This document shows, in pieces, positions 10,970 through 23,924 of a DNA stretch of 64,000 nt. The notes under the pieces were generated by a model, which was not told the origin of the DNA, searched no databases, and saw only the letters and a list, made by a program, of their open reading frames with translations. The DNA is from Kryptolebias marmoratus. Taxonomy: Eukaryota; Chordata; Actinopteri; Cyprinodontiformes; Rivulidae. The position numbers and the translations under genes are program-made. The stretch's first letter is position 1. The number at the start of each line of letters is the position of its first letter. The stretch is from contig NC_051450.1 of the NCBI RefSeq assembly GCF_001649575.2, forward strand, positions 12,115,980-12,179,979. Reading direction: 5' to 3'.

Positions 10970-13330
10970 GTAAGGCAAAACTGGTTGACACCTTCACTTT
11001 GTAGTTCTCAGGAGGGAGAAGTAGAATAAAGATATGCGTGGGTGTAAGAATGGGATTTCTTGATTGTATTAATTTCTAAAACATTGGGCTTGATGGAATG
11101 AAATTCTTAGCAAATACAGCTGACATTTATTTGTTGACCTTCACCTTGAAGTAAAAAGATGGTGCCGACAGATTGTGGAACGTGATAAAATTACACAAAT
11201 GGTTCCTGAGGGCAGAGATGGATTCTCCAACAACAACATCAGCCTTAAAATGATTCATTAAAGGCTGTTGTACAAAGCCTGTCCTTGTGGAATGGTTGGG
11301 ATGAACGCCACTGACTTGATATCTAATGACAAAACATCTGGCAGATAGTTCCAACACTGTGATGGAATTACTGAAGCTAAAGCATTTAGTCTTCGTAATA
11401 CCTTGTTTTGACACCTATAATGGCATGAAGTCTAGCTTTCATTTGTTGTTCATGCAAAAACACTAAATAGTAAGCTGCTTTAGAGTAAAGCACCTCCTCT
11501 CCAGGGTAATTAGAGGTTAAAATAAGATCTAAATAGAGATACAAGTGTAAAGCAACACAAATAACTCTCCAGCTGTTTTCCTCTCATCTTCTTCATACAC
11601 ACGATACACATTTGAAAGATGAAAACTGAAAATAGTCTAGCTTCAGAGTTCTTGGCTTCACTTTTCATTTGCAAATGAGAGTTTTCTGCCATAATTAGCA
11701 AGCTTGGAAAGTATTACATCACTGTTTGCAAGAAAGTTTCATTTGTTTCCATATATATGCCCTATGCATGATTTTATCTACATTTTTGGCTGAAATTAAA
11801 AATAAAACAAGATAATTTAGATATAATTTGCATTCATGTTATTGCATGTGCCTTTTTTAGTAAAATTTTCAGAAAGAAATTATTTGGTATACATCTGTAA
11901 CTGATTGATAAATGTAAATATATATATATGAAATTGACAACTCTTCGTTTCACCTCAAACTTGCATTGTGGCTTTGATTTAATACATATGTTCATATAAA
12001 AACAAAAGAAAACTTTCTGTCACACCAACAAATAACATTTCCAGAAATCTTTTATTGAGACACATAAAACATAGATTCCTTTGTTTTGTAACAAATCACG
12101 CACATGCACAAACAAAAGAAATTGCAGTTATCCTTCTTTGTAATGGTGCACAGGTTTGGCATTAGTCTCTGTTAGAGCTCTGTTAAACTGTTTTAAAACC
12201 GCACAAACACAAACCCAAAGGCACTAGATGGTATTCATGAGCTTGGTGCTCCATAAAAACACCAACTGTAAATGCAGAATGCCTGAAAATCCACATCCCC
12301 AAACATTACTAATGCACCATTTTGGTGCAGACTCTTGAAGCGTGCAATCCGTTCAAAAACACATTTGAAGAAAATCTTCATAAAATAAAATAATAAAAAG
12401 CCATAAGGATTCTTCACCGGAGGTGATAAAATCTCACCAAAAACACAACTTTCCCTGCTAGGTAAGCTGCTGGTGCAAATAAAGCATTACTGTCCTTCTC
12501 CCTCAGTGCCAGGAAACTACAGCACATAAAACAGCAGATGTACTGTCGCTGAACTACTACTGAATCATGTGGCTTTAGCTTTTATATTGCTTATGTGAGT
12601 TTGTCTTATTTAAAACACTTGAGAACAACAATTTTGAAATCTCAACAAAGTGTTTAAAATATGGATAGACAGAAAAATCTCTTAAAGACAGTCTGATAAT
12701 TGGTTTGCTGTAGTGCTGCAACTACTTAACCAGACCGTGATGATAACAGGAAAAGCACCGGAAAATATCCACATAATCTTTGACAACTGACAAAGTTTAG
12801 ATTGTTGACATTAAATATCATATAAATACAGTAAATGGAGCATTATTCAGTAATATTATTCTGGCAGCCTCCGTGTTTTTATTATCGTCTTGCATTATTG
12901 ATAACACCTTTACCCCCTCCCCCATCCAAACAAAAAAAAAACCCAAAACAAAACAAAACAAAAGAAGCTACACAGGGTTTCTCATAAAAACCAACCATTA
13001 AAAAAAAACATTAAAGTTGCCGCATGGCTAGCAGCTAAATAAAGCAGTCTGTCCAAGGGGGACAAGTGTGTGTCCCTGATGGGCATATCGACACGAACAA
13101 ACAGTAAATATTTTCTAATAGATGGACATTAAAAAGTCACTGTTCATTGGTAAAGGCTGTCTAAACCTCGGTGGTGTGTGTTTCAAATTCAGCAGACAGA
13201 GAGAAGCCGATCCAATTCCCTGCGTCCTGCAGGACACAGATCTGCATTTCCTCTGCACTTTGATGAAGCAGCAGCCAAGCTGTCCGCCTCCATTAACAGT
13301 GCCTCTGATTTTTACACCACGCTCTGACAA
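10970..13330. other. AT-rich intergenic DNA, nothing recognised
   Basis: No supported gene. It contains a short (TA)n near 11,920-11,930 and A-rich tracts near 12,930-13,010. The minus-strand frames at 11.1-11.7 kb lack family resemblance. Confidence 0.4.
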
Positions 13331-13340
13331 CCCAGTGCGT

Positions 13341-13360
13341 CTGTGTGTGTGTGTGTGTGT
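13341..13360 (+). repeat. (TG)n microsatellite
   Basis: About ten tg dinucleotides, flanked by further interrupted TG. It generates a spurious poly-His/Thr frame on the minus strand. Confidence 0.9.
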
Positions 13361-13714
13361 CTGTGGGTGCATATTGTAAATATGCTTTAGCCCATGTGCC
13401 TGTTGTGCAGGTCTTGGAATGCTGATATTTCTTTGTGGCATGGAGCTTCAGGTATCACCAGAAAAGTCTGTGTTTATTTTTACAGTCTGTGGGCAGTTTT
13501 AGCTCTTAAAGGTTAGGGAGAAAAAAATATGTGCATCCGACTCAGTTACTGTCAGCAGTAATTCTAACATATACACAGTGTATTTAAAGATCCTGGTTGT
13601 GACATGTTTTGAAATCTGCTCTATATCTTCTGGAACACGTTACTAAAGTTTCACATGCTTTACTTTATTTCCAGGACTATTCTAAGCATTTGTCAGACAT
13701 ATCACTGTATGCCT

Positions 13715-14035
13715 CTATAACTAATTAACTTTTAGAGTCAACCCAGTTCAAGATGGCCACCACAGCTAAGTGTTGTTTTTCTTTTGGCTGTGGGGGACCA
13801 CAGCCAGTGAACTAGCACAAGTGATTTACTAATTGTTTTACACTGGATGCTGTTCTTGACACGACCTGGGCTCGACCCACAGCCTCAGGATTAGGAGACG
13901 TGGAACTGACCACCAAGGTAAGACTCCACACACACACAGCTGATTAAACTTACCAAACACAATAAAAAGGTTACATGTTAGTCAGTTTTACAGATATTGA
14001 GCCACATTTAATAGCTGACCATCATCTCCATCTAT
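13715..14035 (+). repeat. Family A repeat fragment interrupted by a tRNA-SINE piece
   Basis: The cttttagagtcaacccagtt-caagatggcc block at 13,730-13,760 and the cagttttacagatattgagc block at 13,980-14,005 are family A words. They are separated by 13,835-13,920, which on the minus strand looks like a tRNA-SINE head (ggctcgacccacagcctc, ggattaggagacgtgg). This suggests a SINE inserted into an older family A copy. Confidence 0.5.
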
Positions 14036-14299
14036 TCTGAGTCCTAACAGATCATAAGAGAACACTGTTTGAAACTTTGGCATTCCTACATTCATTTTAC
14101 AAATGTCTTGAAGCTTTAGATTGCATGACTTTGGGCAAATCCCATTTCTATTCTCCACCTTACTCTTAGGTCTACTCTTACGTTTTGTGCGGTCATTCTG
14201 CAGGGTAGGGGCGTCCCAATTTTTTGTCATTGTAATAGGAGGGAGAAGTTGTTTGTGTGGCCCTACAACCAGAATTTTTTTCAGCAGCACACTTTAAAC

Positions 14300-15900
14300 A
14301 ACAAAGGAAGAGCTGAGGAAGAGAGAAATAAAAACTAGCATTCCCCTATTAAAACTTTTTTTGCTGTAATAACCATTATGTCTAGTTCAATATGTATTCC
14401 GATTTATTTTATTTAGCCTCAATGTTGATTATCTTTAATAAGCATAAAACATAGCAGTTTAATTTCACAAAGCCCATTATATTGTCTAGATTGGTGTATT
14501 ATGATACTATTAGGAATATAATGGTACATGTATTTCTACTGTGACAGTTTAGTACTGACGTTTGTCATGAATTGTAGAAGTACACTGCATTTTGCTGCCA
14601 TGACGAAACAGAAGCAGATGAACATACTACTGTATCTAAACACTCTGCAAAGCAGATATCCAAGCTATTTGTGCATTTTTTTCAACTGTTCCTGATATCA
14701 AGCATCTTTGTCTCGCACTAGAGCTCACCCCACTAAGAAGCTAGGTGGTGATGTTTCATGTTTTATTTATTTTGAATTTTCATATGAGGGAGATGTTATT
14801 CATTTCTCTTTTGTCTTATTTTGCATCAACTTTAGGTCAAGCTAACTGAAACGAACAGTTTTTTGTTTTGTTTTCTTGTAATATTTTCTTAATCCAAGAA
14901 CAAAATACCTTTCTCAAGTTTGTCAAACTTTCTGTTTGACACTGATTACAGTTTAGACTGGATAAAAAAGGCAGCACAATGTGACTTTTTATCTTATAGT
15001 GAAGTCACCAGTTGACAAATCCTGTTTTGATGTGCATCACTTTTTACTTTAGACCCTCCCCACTAGCAAAGGAGCTTTGTTTACCTGTCTCTGGTTCTGG
15101 AAGAGTTGTGTAGTCTGATTAAAACAAACAAACAAAAAAAACACTAGCATTTAGTTCCTCCATTGTACCAAACTGTGACCCCCACATTATTTTGCTGAAA
15201 TTATTTTACTGTCGTAATAATCATTGTAGTGTCTAATTTGGTGTATTACAGTGTATTATGACTGATGTCTCTGTCAATCCTTCCTTAGAATCATATAAAA
15301 ACACAACAAATGTTTCCAGCTTGATAAATAGTTACTTGTCGTTTATAGGCATATTGATGTCACGTTTATTTACGTGAAGACATATCGGCAACAAGTGATG
15401 GCATATTGGCTTCTTGAAGGGCTGTCCAGTTTTGTAGAGGATTTTTTTTACCTGCTCCTTGTGACTTTGAATTAAGGGCCAAAGGGTGAGAGTAACACTA
15501 GAAAGTAAAATTTAGCCTTTAACACATTTTTCTTCAATGTACAGTAAGAAAAGAAAAGTCCCAGTAAAAAGGCAATATTTTAACCTTCAGTTACAGACGG
15601 AAACTTAACTCCCTGCAGCACTGCATCAGCTTGAGACTGGGTGCATTAAAACAACACATGGCAGTATTTTCATTGTGCTGTCATCTCTTAATACACATGT
15701 TATTAGCCTGAGACAAGGACACCGTTGTGTAAACCAGCGCTGGTAGTACTTTCTAGGTCACATCATTCTAACACTGTTTCAAAATGAACATGGCTGCTGG
15801 CTCAAATACTCAGACTTAAGGGTCTGTTAAATGCCAGGCAGCCTTGTAACGTCACTAAACAGTGATCCATGCAGCTTGAAGGGCAAGGCAAAAAAAAGTA
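14300..15900. other. AT-rich intergenic DNA, nothing recognised
   Basis: No gene or clear repeat unit was recognised. Near-duplicate phrases (caccccactaag / cctccccactagc and similar) at 14.7 and 15.06 kb hint at old unnamed repeats. Confidence 0.35.
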
Positions 15901-15929
15901 GAAATATGGCTTTTTTTTTTTTACCACCT

Positions 15930-16250
15930 CGATGACATGTGCACACAGGATGGTTAACAAAAATAAATTGGTCCAAAATTGCCCAATAAGTTCAGACGCG
16001 GTTGTAATGTGGCTTAAATTGCATGCCCTTTCAGTCAGTGGAACAAACCTCCTCAATGTCAGCGTGCTCTCCCCACATGTTGAACGCTTAGTTTGCCATG
16101 CAGTGCAAGATCCCCGGGCCTATTTAGTATTCACTCACTCGAGTTTCCTAAAGGTTACCAAACCTAATTAGACATTTATGCAGGATCTTCAAAGGTCCCT
16201 CCGTTATTAATGATGTGCTACTTCTGAGGACTGCATCGATGGCTTTTTTT
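15930..16250. promoter_or_regulatory. Candidate conserved non-coding element
   Basis: Unique block with gcccaataagttcagacgcgg, an aaacctaattagacatttatgcagg word pair, and gttattaatgatgtgc. Low repeat content. An open plus frame exists but has no recognisable protein family. Inference only. Confidence 0.3.
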
Positions 16251-16907
16251 TTTTTTCTTTAACTCGAGGAGCAAGCTCCTCACAATATGCGCATACACAA
16301 TAGAGATACACAGACATTCAAAGTGCAAGATGACTAGCTGGGAGTAATTACTGAAATGTCTTAGAGATCTGCACTGAAATGCATGTACACAGGGTCAAAA
16401 TCATCAATAAATGGACACTCTTGATGAGCCCACTGTAACACTGACTTCATCTGAGACTGGTAAAAGTGATAGGTTCATGTTTACAGAATGGAAAGCAGCT
16501 AAGCCACAGTCATTGCATAACACTCAAGGCTGCACTGTACTTTTAATTTCACCCAGTATTGACTAACTACAGACATATTCAGGCCTTTTGGCAAATGTAG
16601 TTATATGACAATTTAAGGTAAATTTACATACAACTGTCCTGTTATTAAATGCCTATTAAGCATGACCTGAAAAAAATGTTTAAAATTCTTATTAGGTCCA
16701 ATGACACTTAATAAAACAATTTAATGATCTGAAATTAATTTCCTGGGAGGGGTTGTCAAATGGTTGTGATGAGAGTTCTTATGCAGGTTTGACAAATTTG
16801 GAACTTGTTTTTTCATTTACCAGGTCTAGATAATTATAAGAGTCTGGAATTTCGAAAAAAAAAATTGTATTCCCCAATTTTATTTTATTTTTCTGAGTTT
16901 TGATAAG

Positions 16908-17192
16908 TAGCACCTGAGAGGTGGGGGACACCCTGGACAAATCACAAGTCTATCACAGGGACACATGAAGATGAAGAAGATGAGACAAACAACCATTCAC
17001 GCTCTCATTCACACTTAGGGACAATTTAGAGTTACCAATTAACCCAACATGCATGTTCTTCTTCTGTAGGAGGACACCAAAGTACCCAGAGTAAACCTAC
17101 CTGTGCACAGGGAGAACACGTAAACTCCCCCAAGACTTGCAACCTTCTTGCTTGGAGACGACAGCTCTAACCACTTAACCGTTGTGCCGCAC
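16908..17192 (-). repeat. Teleost tRNA-headed dispersed repeat, longest copy
   Basis: The plus strand shows gaggtgggggacaccctgga, gggacaatttagagttacca, cacagggagaacacgtaaac and an end of ccttcttgcttggagacgac then ctaaccacttaaccgttgtg. Read on the minus strand this begins with a tRNA-like head (gcggcacaacggttaag). The same family is seen as fragments at 2.84, 35.75 and 42.88 kb. It is one of the common fish repeats; I do not give a family name. Confidence 0.75.
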
Positions 17193-17427
17193 AAGAACAA
17201 AAACAAATAATGTATAAAAGGAAAATAATGTGTTTTGGACTCGGAAATGATTTATTCATTAAACTACTTGTATCAGTGATATAAATTTCTCATGAATATT
17301 TCTTGAGAGTCAATGTCTGCATGCTCATGAGTATCTAACTGGACTTAAACACAGCTAGAATCAACCAAATAGATATAAACTCAGAAATAAAAAGTACAGG
17401 TTTTGGCTTTGGTAATGGGAGACAAGG

Positions 17428-17587
17428 GTTTCTAAAGCCATTATCTCACCGGGCTTTGACTGTTGGAGATTAGTTGGCCACTAAAATTGGAGGATTTTAA
17501 GAAAATGGGCAAACATTTAATTACAGTCTCATTAAAATCAGAAAGCCGTACAACCACCAGTGAGATACTGGCTAAACCTGATCATTC
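17428..17587. mobile_element. Candidate MITE with terminal inverted repeats
   Basis: The left end ctaaagccattatctcaccgg and the right end, read inverted, tagccagtatctcactgg match with two changes over 17 bases. They bound about 160 bp of non-coding DNA. A related left end (ctaaagccagtacctcactgg) occurs at about 6,641-6,662, showing the end is dispersed. No transposase is present. Confidence 0.5.
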
Positions 17588-17639
17588 TCAATGCCTTGCA
17601 AGAATTATGAACTAGTGAACTAACCTATGTACTCTGAAC

Positions 17640-18770
17640 CCCCAAAGAAGTGATATTCTATGTATATATAGGTTTTTTTTAATCTCTCTGGGTAAACAAC
17701 TTTATACAGTAGGTGATATTTTTAGAATTTAACCAGAACTTGGAATATCTTCATTCTGTCTCATTTAGTTCAGTATTGTGACAAACACAGAGTAATTATC
17801 TAGTAATTATGAAAAATGTTTACATCTAGTTTTAGTCATGTATTAGAAAACCAAAGCGGACAAGACACCCATGAAAAATATTCAATTTCCATTCATTATT
17901 TACCTTTGGATTTTAATCAATTATGAATGACAGCTAATTAGAGATCTGCAGGGGCCATCGCTTTCTGTAGTGTCAACGTCACCTAAATGTTCCGCGTGTC
18001 ATGGAGGTTGGACATTGACAAAAAACCTTTCACCACTTTACAGATTTAGGTGTCTTTTTTGCTGAGGAGACTTCACTAATCATCTGTGAAGGGATGTGTA
18101 GCGTGCGCATATTTGTGTGAGTGTGTGCGTGCGCGAGCGAGGCGTTCGCGTGTTTGATAATAATAAGGCAAGTGAAAATGAAGAGGAGCTTAACTGTGTA
18201 AGTCATTTCTCATTTCCTTGCTTCAGTGCCTGTCAGAAGAAAGCCCCGCGTTTTTGAATGATGGAGCAGACAACAAAAAGTGAACAACAAACCCTGTGGC
18301 TGTGAGGACGAAAATGGGGGGAGAACAAGAAAGAAAGAAAGTGCAAAGCATACTTCGAAAAAAAAATGACAGAGTTATTTTAAAGAAATGACCAACCCAA
18401 CAAACAAAGCCAAATCCCAATATCAATACCTTGATAATACCACTGAACATGCCCTGAAAGTGAAACATAATAGAGGGGGAAAAAAATCACCTGTACAGTT
18501 GGCACTCGTACAGTTTTAGAAGGACCTTTCAAGGGGCTGATTTAATGTGAGAGCATCAATCCTTTTGCTGCACAGGGCCTTGACAGCAAGTGAAAGTAAT
18601 CTCTTCTTTATTAATGGGACTTTTCACTTTGGACCCAGGGCCTTTGGTATTCCATAATAGTAGTTTCATACTATAGACCTAAGGAAAGAACAATATGAAA
18701 TCAGATCAAGTGGATGTGTTATGAATTATAAGCATAAAATATTTCTTTGTAAATTCAGCAGCACCCGTTT
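17640..18770. other. Intergenic DNA with a CpG/alternating purine-pyrimidine patch
   Basis: No gene recognised. At about 18,102-18,155 there is gtgcgcatatttgtgtgagtg followed by gtgcgtgcgcgagcgagg, an alternating, CpG-containing patch with Z-DNA potential. A homeodomain-type ctaattagagatctg lies near 17,934-17,948. Confidence 0.4.
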
Positions 18771-18773
18771 AGG

Positions 18774-18800
18774 AGAGAGGGAGGGAGGGAGGGAGGGAAG
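18774..18800 (+). repeat. (GAGG)n microsatellite
   Basis: Six or so gagg units, producing a spurious Arg/Glu/Gly frame. Confidence 0.85.
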
Positions 18801-19209
18801 ATATGCAAAGCTAAACTCGGAAAATAGCTTACACAGGGAATATTTTCAGACTTTTAAAATGTGCCGTGGAAGGTCTGGGAAGAGTAAACCCCCCTTTTAC
18901 ACATTCGTTAAGTGTAAAAAATGAATTTTTATTTAACTTCAAAGCAAAAAATAGTTCTTTTTTACCTTTGGCTTACTTACAGCTTACATTTGCTCGAGCC
19001 AAAAGTTCTTTCCTCACTTTTGGACCTTTTAAGAAGCAAAGGCACAGTCTGAGGTGAAACCATCTTCCAAATTCAGAGAACATGGAAAAATTCTCAAACA
19101 AACCTGAAAAGAAACCCAACAAACTATTACCATGTGTACACTCTTACTTTAGCTTACCTCAGAAAGTTATATGATTTAAAGACCCCCTCAGAACTGCTTA
19201 TCTGTGTTG

Positions 19210-19620
19210 GTGTGTGTGTTCATTTGTCTGTAGCTTCAGCCACACGTCTCATGAACCACTGGAAGAATTTTAGTGAAATTTGAAGCATAATTATTGGATG
19301 AACAGCTACAACTGATTGGACTCAACCCAGTCCAAGATGGCCAGCACAGGTAATAGATATTAGCCAACACAAAAGTAGCTATAACTCAGTCCGTTTTACA
19401 GATATTGGGCTAAAATGTGATGTGGCAGTAGCTGACACTGAACACAACATAAGCAATAATAGACGTCACAAGAACGGACAATACTGCATGAGATTGTGCA
19501 TAACATCATTTACAGTGTTTGATCAAACTGATTATATCTCTGCTCCTGGATTTTAGTTTAAAAGTCTGGTGTTAAAGGTGGTGGCAAAATGCATTTCTTC
19601 AAAGAATGCTAAGCCTTTTA
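19210..19620 (+). repeat. Family A repeat
   Basis: Ordered words shared with copies at 23.9, 30.6, 37.0 and 62.0 kb: tctcatgaaccactgg, attttagtgaaatttgaag, actgattggactcaacccag, tccaagatggcc, cagccaacacaaaagtagct-like, ataactcagtccgttttaca, gatattgggc, gtggcagtagctgaca, and a 3' end aatgcatttcttcaaagaatgcta. The family has no coding capacity that I recognise. Confidence 0.8.
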
Positions 19621-20099
19621 ATTTTTTTTTGTATTAAGTTTACTTTATTGAACATATAAACACATTTAAATTAAAATAGTTTAAAAAAAATCACTGTCAT
19701 TTTGCAGTTTCTTTTGGATAAATTTTTGTTCTGTTTCATAATAACATCAACATATTCTGTCTAAATTATAATCTGAATTGCTTTCTGCCACTCTTTAGAA
19801 GTAGATAAAAGCAGTGTTGTCTCCACCTTGCAGTCAACGAGTATTTCAAGCTTAAAATCTCCCTAAGCAGACCTGTAATCAGCAGTGCTCCAAACATTGG
19901 TACCAGTAATTTATTTTAAATAGTTCAAATTTTTCATATTTACATTCCGTGTAATTCTGACATTTGTTTCTTGATACCTGATATTTTTTAAATGAGTACT
20001 TAATGTGAAAATGCTGTAGCACTGACTTGTTTGAATTATATCGATGAAAACCACAAGCAAATAAATTAAAAATAGCTTTCCAAAAGGAATGCACATCAA

Positions 20100-20210
20100 C
20101 CACCACCTTTCCATACTGAATGGAGTTGACTCCAAAAGTTAATTAGTTGTAGATTTACTTTGCATTATTAGTTTCATTAAAATCTATTCAAATAACTACA
20201 TTGATTCTGA
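20100..20210 (-). repeat. Family A repeat, short fragment
   Basis: The plus strand shows tggagttgactccaaaagtt, ttagttgtagatttac and gtttcattaaaatc, the inverted family A middle block. The ends are missing. Confidence 0.6.
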
Positions 20211-20229
20211 CTGCAATTGGAGTTTGTGT

Positions 20230-21220
20230 CTTACATACTGAGCAAAGAATTATTTTTATTCTGTGCAAAGTGTTTTTTGATAGATTTTTTTTTCTTTTTT
20301 TGCACTTTCTTAATCATTCGACAAGTGGTTAATAATGCGTTTTTGTTATTTTATTAACTTAAAGCACACATTTCTTACTGTTTCACACAGAGTTCTGACT
20401 TATTTATTTCCTGTTAAAACAGTAAATCAGTAAAAGGGTCTTAATAATGTGTTTGATGCTTACAGACTACAAACAACAACAAAACAAGAGTTAAATAGTG
20501 TTCCTTAAATCTTAACACATTAAAGTATGCATAATTCTTAAAGCACATTTGCTGTTAGATCTGACTCCACACATGCTGGGGTGAAAAGTCTAATTAAGTG
20601 TAAAACCTCACACACAGAAAGTTTCTGCTGGTGTCATATTTCCTACATTACAGAGAGTTTGACTGCTAATTACTCTAATGTTTATTCATGATGATCTTTA
20701 TGCCTTTCTCCTAATTTAAAAAAAATAATACATATATTTATAATTCCACTGATATTCATTGTAACATTATTGTGTTCCCAAAACTAAAACCAAAACACCA
20801 AAACATAGGTTCATCAATGGGTTGCTCGTCTTTTGTGTGGATTTTACACATCTGTCTAATTCACACAGATCTCGCAAAAGAAGACCTACACCTCAAATTT
20901 TGCTTTCAATCAAACATTATCTGTGCACTGGTGCACATTTGCCCACATTTAAATGAGGTATTATCGATGCATTTGAGTAAAACCCACCCATATTTATGAA
21001 ATTAATTGTGACGGCAAGAAACGTCCTATTCTGGAAGACCAGCAGTGTTTGCAACATGCAGTTAGCATGATATATTTCCAATCTCCTATATACTGGTTGC
21101 ATTTCAGGAAAAGAAACTGAGGAAGTGTAGCAATCTGCTATCTTGCTACCTTCACAAAAAAGAGGACAGGCATTTCAGGAAAGGTATAATTCATCTCGGT
21201 GGTGAAATTCTGGAAATCTG
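20230..21220. other. AT-rich intergenic DNA, nothing recognised
   Basis: Short frames only. No gene or repeat family was identified before the LINE fragment. Confidence 0.4.
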
Positions 21221-21229
21221 AACAGTTTG

Positions 21230-21855
21230 CAGAATGATCAAGTTTCTTGGAGTCTTGTTCACGAGTGATGGTAGGATGGAGCGGGAAAAGGATGGACGGA
21301 TCAAGGCTTGTCTGCAGTAATGAGGGTGTTGGTTCGGTCTGTCCGGGTAAAGAAGGAGCTGAGCCAAAAGACAAAGCTCCCAATTTACTGGTATGTCTTC
21401 ATTCTAGCCTTCACTTATGGTCTTGAGGTATGGATCATGGCCGAAAGAATGAGACCCTGAGTAAAAGCAGCTGAAATGGGCTTTTTCAGTAAGGTGGTCC
21501 GGCTCAGCCTTAAAGATAAGGTGAGGTGGTCTGTAATCAGAGGGAGCTCAGAGTAGAGCCACTGCTCTTCCTCATAGAAAGGAGTCAGTTGAGGTGGTAT
21601 GAGCATCTGATTAGGATGCTCCCTGGGTACCTCCCTCTGGTGGTTTCCAAGCACATTCCACTAGGAGGAGACCCTGGGGCAGACCCAGAACTCACAGAAG
21701 GGATTATGTATTCTCTCTGGACTGGGTACACCTTGGGATCCCCCAGAAGGAGCTGCAGGGTGTTGCTGGGGAAAAGGATGTCTGGCTCTCCCAAACCTGT
21801 TGCCTCTGCGACCCAACCATGGATAAGCAGCAGAAAATGGATGAATGGAGGAACA
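21230..21855 (+). mobile_element. RTE/Rex3-like LINE, 3' end of ORF2, decayed
   Basis: Broken plus-strand frames read, in order, as the thumb and C-terminal region of this fish LINE: KFLGVLFTSDGRMEREKDGR, VKKELSQKTKL, LAFTYGLEVWIMAERMR, WSVIRE-ELRVEPLLFLIER, then SQLRWYEHLIRMLPGYLP and a degenerate GRRPRGRP-like area. The copy ends at 21,822-21,848 with agcagcagaaaatggatgaa-type sequence, reminiscent of the short GATG tail of Rex3. Stops and frameshifts show it is inactive. Confidence 0.8.
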
Positions 21856-21899
21856 GTATTTTCATTCATAGATAGTTGCAAAACAAATGACAAGCTTGT

Positions 21900-22540
21900 G
21901 ATGTGGTAAAGGTATTCAACTGGTAGCTGTTTCAAATGTCCAAAGTTATGCTTTCATTTAGAAAATAGGCTGCTTTTTTCATGCTATTTGCTGTTCAAGT
22001 CCAACAGTGCAGTTGTTAATTTGAAAGAAATACAAAATGTGATGCAGAGAACACACAATGCAAAATGCAATAGTAGCCAGTATCACATTAAATCTGTAAA
22101 GCACAATTTTTTCTTTATAAATTATTAATTGAGTATAATTAACTGCTGAAAAAAAGCACAGATAAGTATTGATTATTCAATCTACCATTAAGAAATGGTT
22201 ACCTGATCATTAATTAATTACCAAATCATTAGCTTTTTAATAAAACTATCATGGCAAGTTTGCCATTAGATAATGGTTAATTAGCAAGTAGTCATTTATT
22301 TATTCCTCATTAGTTTATACTGTGATAAGTTATCTTTTTTTGGCCCCTATTGTAGTGTTACCAACATTGGATCTATTATTACTAATTTTAATTAGTACAT
22401 TAAAGTCTATATGAGCAGCCATTCAACATCATTGAACACACATACTTAAACAGTTTCATACAATTTTGAATTTTGTTCAGATTTTAATCTTTAAATTCTA
22501 AAGTGATGTTCACATTACCAAATACCATATGAATCATTTG
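21900..22540. other. AT-rich intergenic DNA, nothing recognised
   Basis: Very AT-rich, with many ttaattaatta words between 22,130 and 22,330. No gene. Confidence 0.4.
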
Positions 22541-22960
22541 TTCCTTCTTGAGCCAAACCTGAAGGCATACATGTTCCTAATGAAAGGAGAAATGGCTCTC
22601 CAAATCCTTTCAGACATCTTTTCAATCAGCTCACTGTCTGGCAAATGAGAGTCCCTGCTAAAGACCCTCTAGTGTGCGTTGTGGCGCTGTGTGATGAGTT
22701 TGGCTGTGGGTTTGAAAAGACGAGCTGAATCTAAAAACCCGTGTGAGAGAGCTGAGGACAGGGACAGTTGACAGAGTGAAATCCTTCACGTTGCTGTAAT
22801 GGGTATAATTACACAAAGAAAAGGGCTGTTAGGTTAAATTACCCGTAATATTCACCATGGATAATGGCAGAAATTCAGAAGGTTAAATGACACCAGCAGC
22901 TGAATGACTTCTGACATTAAGGTGCTATTGAAAAAAAGAATTATAACAGAGCTTTTGCAG
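22540..22960. promoter_or_regulatory. Candidate conserved non-coding element
   Basis: Unique, GC-balanced block with ctgtctggcaaatgagagtc, gtgtgcgttgtggcgctgtg and aaattacccgtaatattcacc. No repeats or exon-like frames. The call is inferred from composition. Confidence 0.25.
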
Positions 22961-23924
22961 GCAAGTCCAATGCATGTTGGATGGTGAAGATTGGTTTGAA
23001 AAGACTTTTAAAAAGGGCTTTTTTTGTGAACACCTGTGTCTTTAGAAGCCATTGTGAGACAATAATTTAGTCTGAAAAGCTCTGGACGAATAGATTGTTT
23101 CCAACAGAGAAAGTCATTTGAAGCTCACTTTGAGTCGCAGGGATGTCTGGATGTGTCCTGCTGAGTGCTGCAGAACTCATACAAGTTACCACAGCAGGAA
23201 ACGCTGAATAAATTCATGCAATTAGTTGTTTTCATCACCTTTTTTCATTTTTCTTCCTCTCAAAACAAGCTTGTGTATTATTATTTTGTTCTTCTTCGGT
23301 GAGAACTATATTCTCTGTGGTTCAAGTTCTGACCTTCACAGCCAACAAACAGCCCAATTAGTGGATGAGTAGGGGAAGGGGCCTGGCCCTGATCACCTCA
23401 CAATTACCGCAAGTCATCCCACAAGCAACCGCCCACACTGCTTGTACTGTTTGTCTAATGATCATGAAGAAGGAAGAGAGAAACATTGTATTATTCCTGA
23501 TATTATACTTACCTTGTTCCAGTTATGGACAGTTCCACTTCCTTCATACATCTTGAATCAAGTGAACTTTTCCTTCTTTCTCAACCTTAATCAGTCCCAA
23601 TGCTTATGTGCCCTCGTGATTGATGATGTTCAACATGAGTGGTCTAATGGGCTCTCAGAAAGCCCTATCATTCTAGATAATATGTTAAAAACATGACGTT
23701 TGACAAGCAAATTCTATGAACTGTATACATTTTAATTTAAATAAGCATAAATGTAGTCAAAGTTCAATGTATAAAATACATTGATTTATAGCTTCATAAA
23801 TTTCAATTGAAATACAGACAAAACACAGACTGTTACAACCCAAATATAAAACAGCACATGATAATATTTATGTTATCGCCGGTCTCTGAAAGTAACAATT
23901 GGTCAATCATGTTTTTGCCCTTAT

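Noticed and set aside
13115..13441. Paired open frames on both strands around the (TG)n repeat
   Set aside because: Low-complexity translation (poly-His/Thr, Cys/Val) and no family match.
21585..21935. 116-codon minus frame
   Set aside because: Reverse shadow of the RTE-like LINE fragment, which is read on the plus strand.
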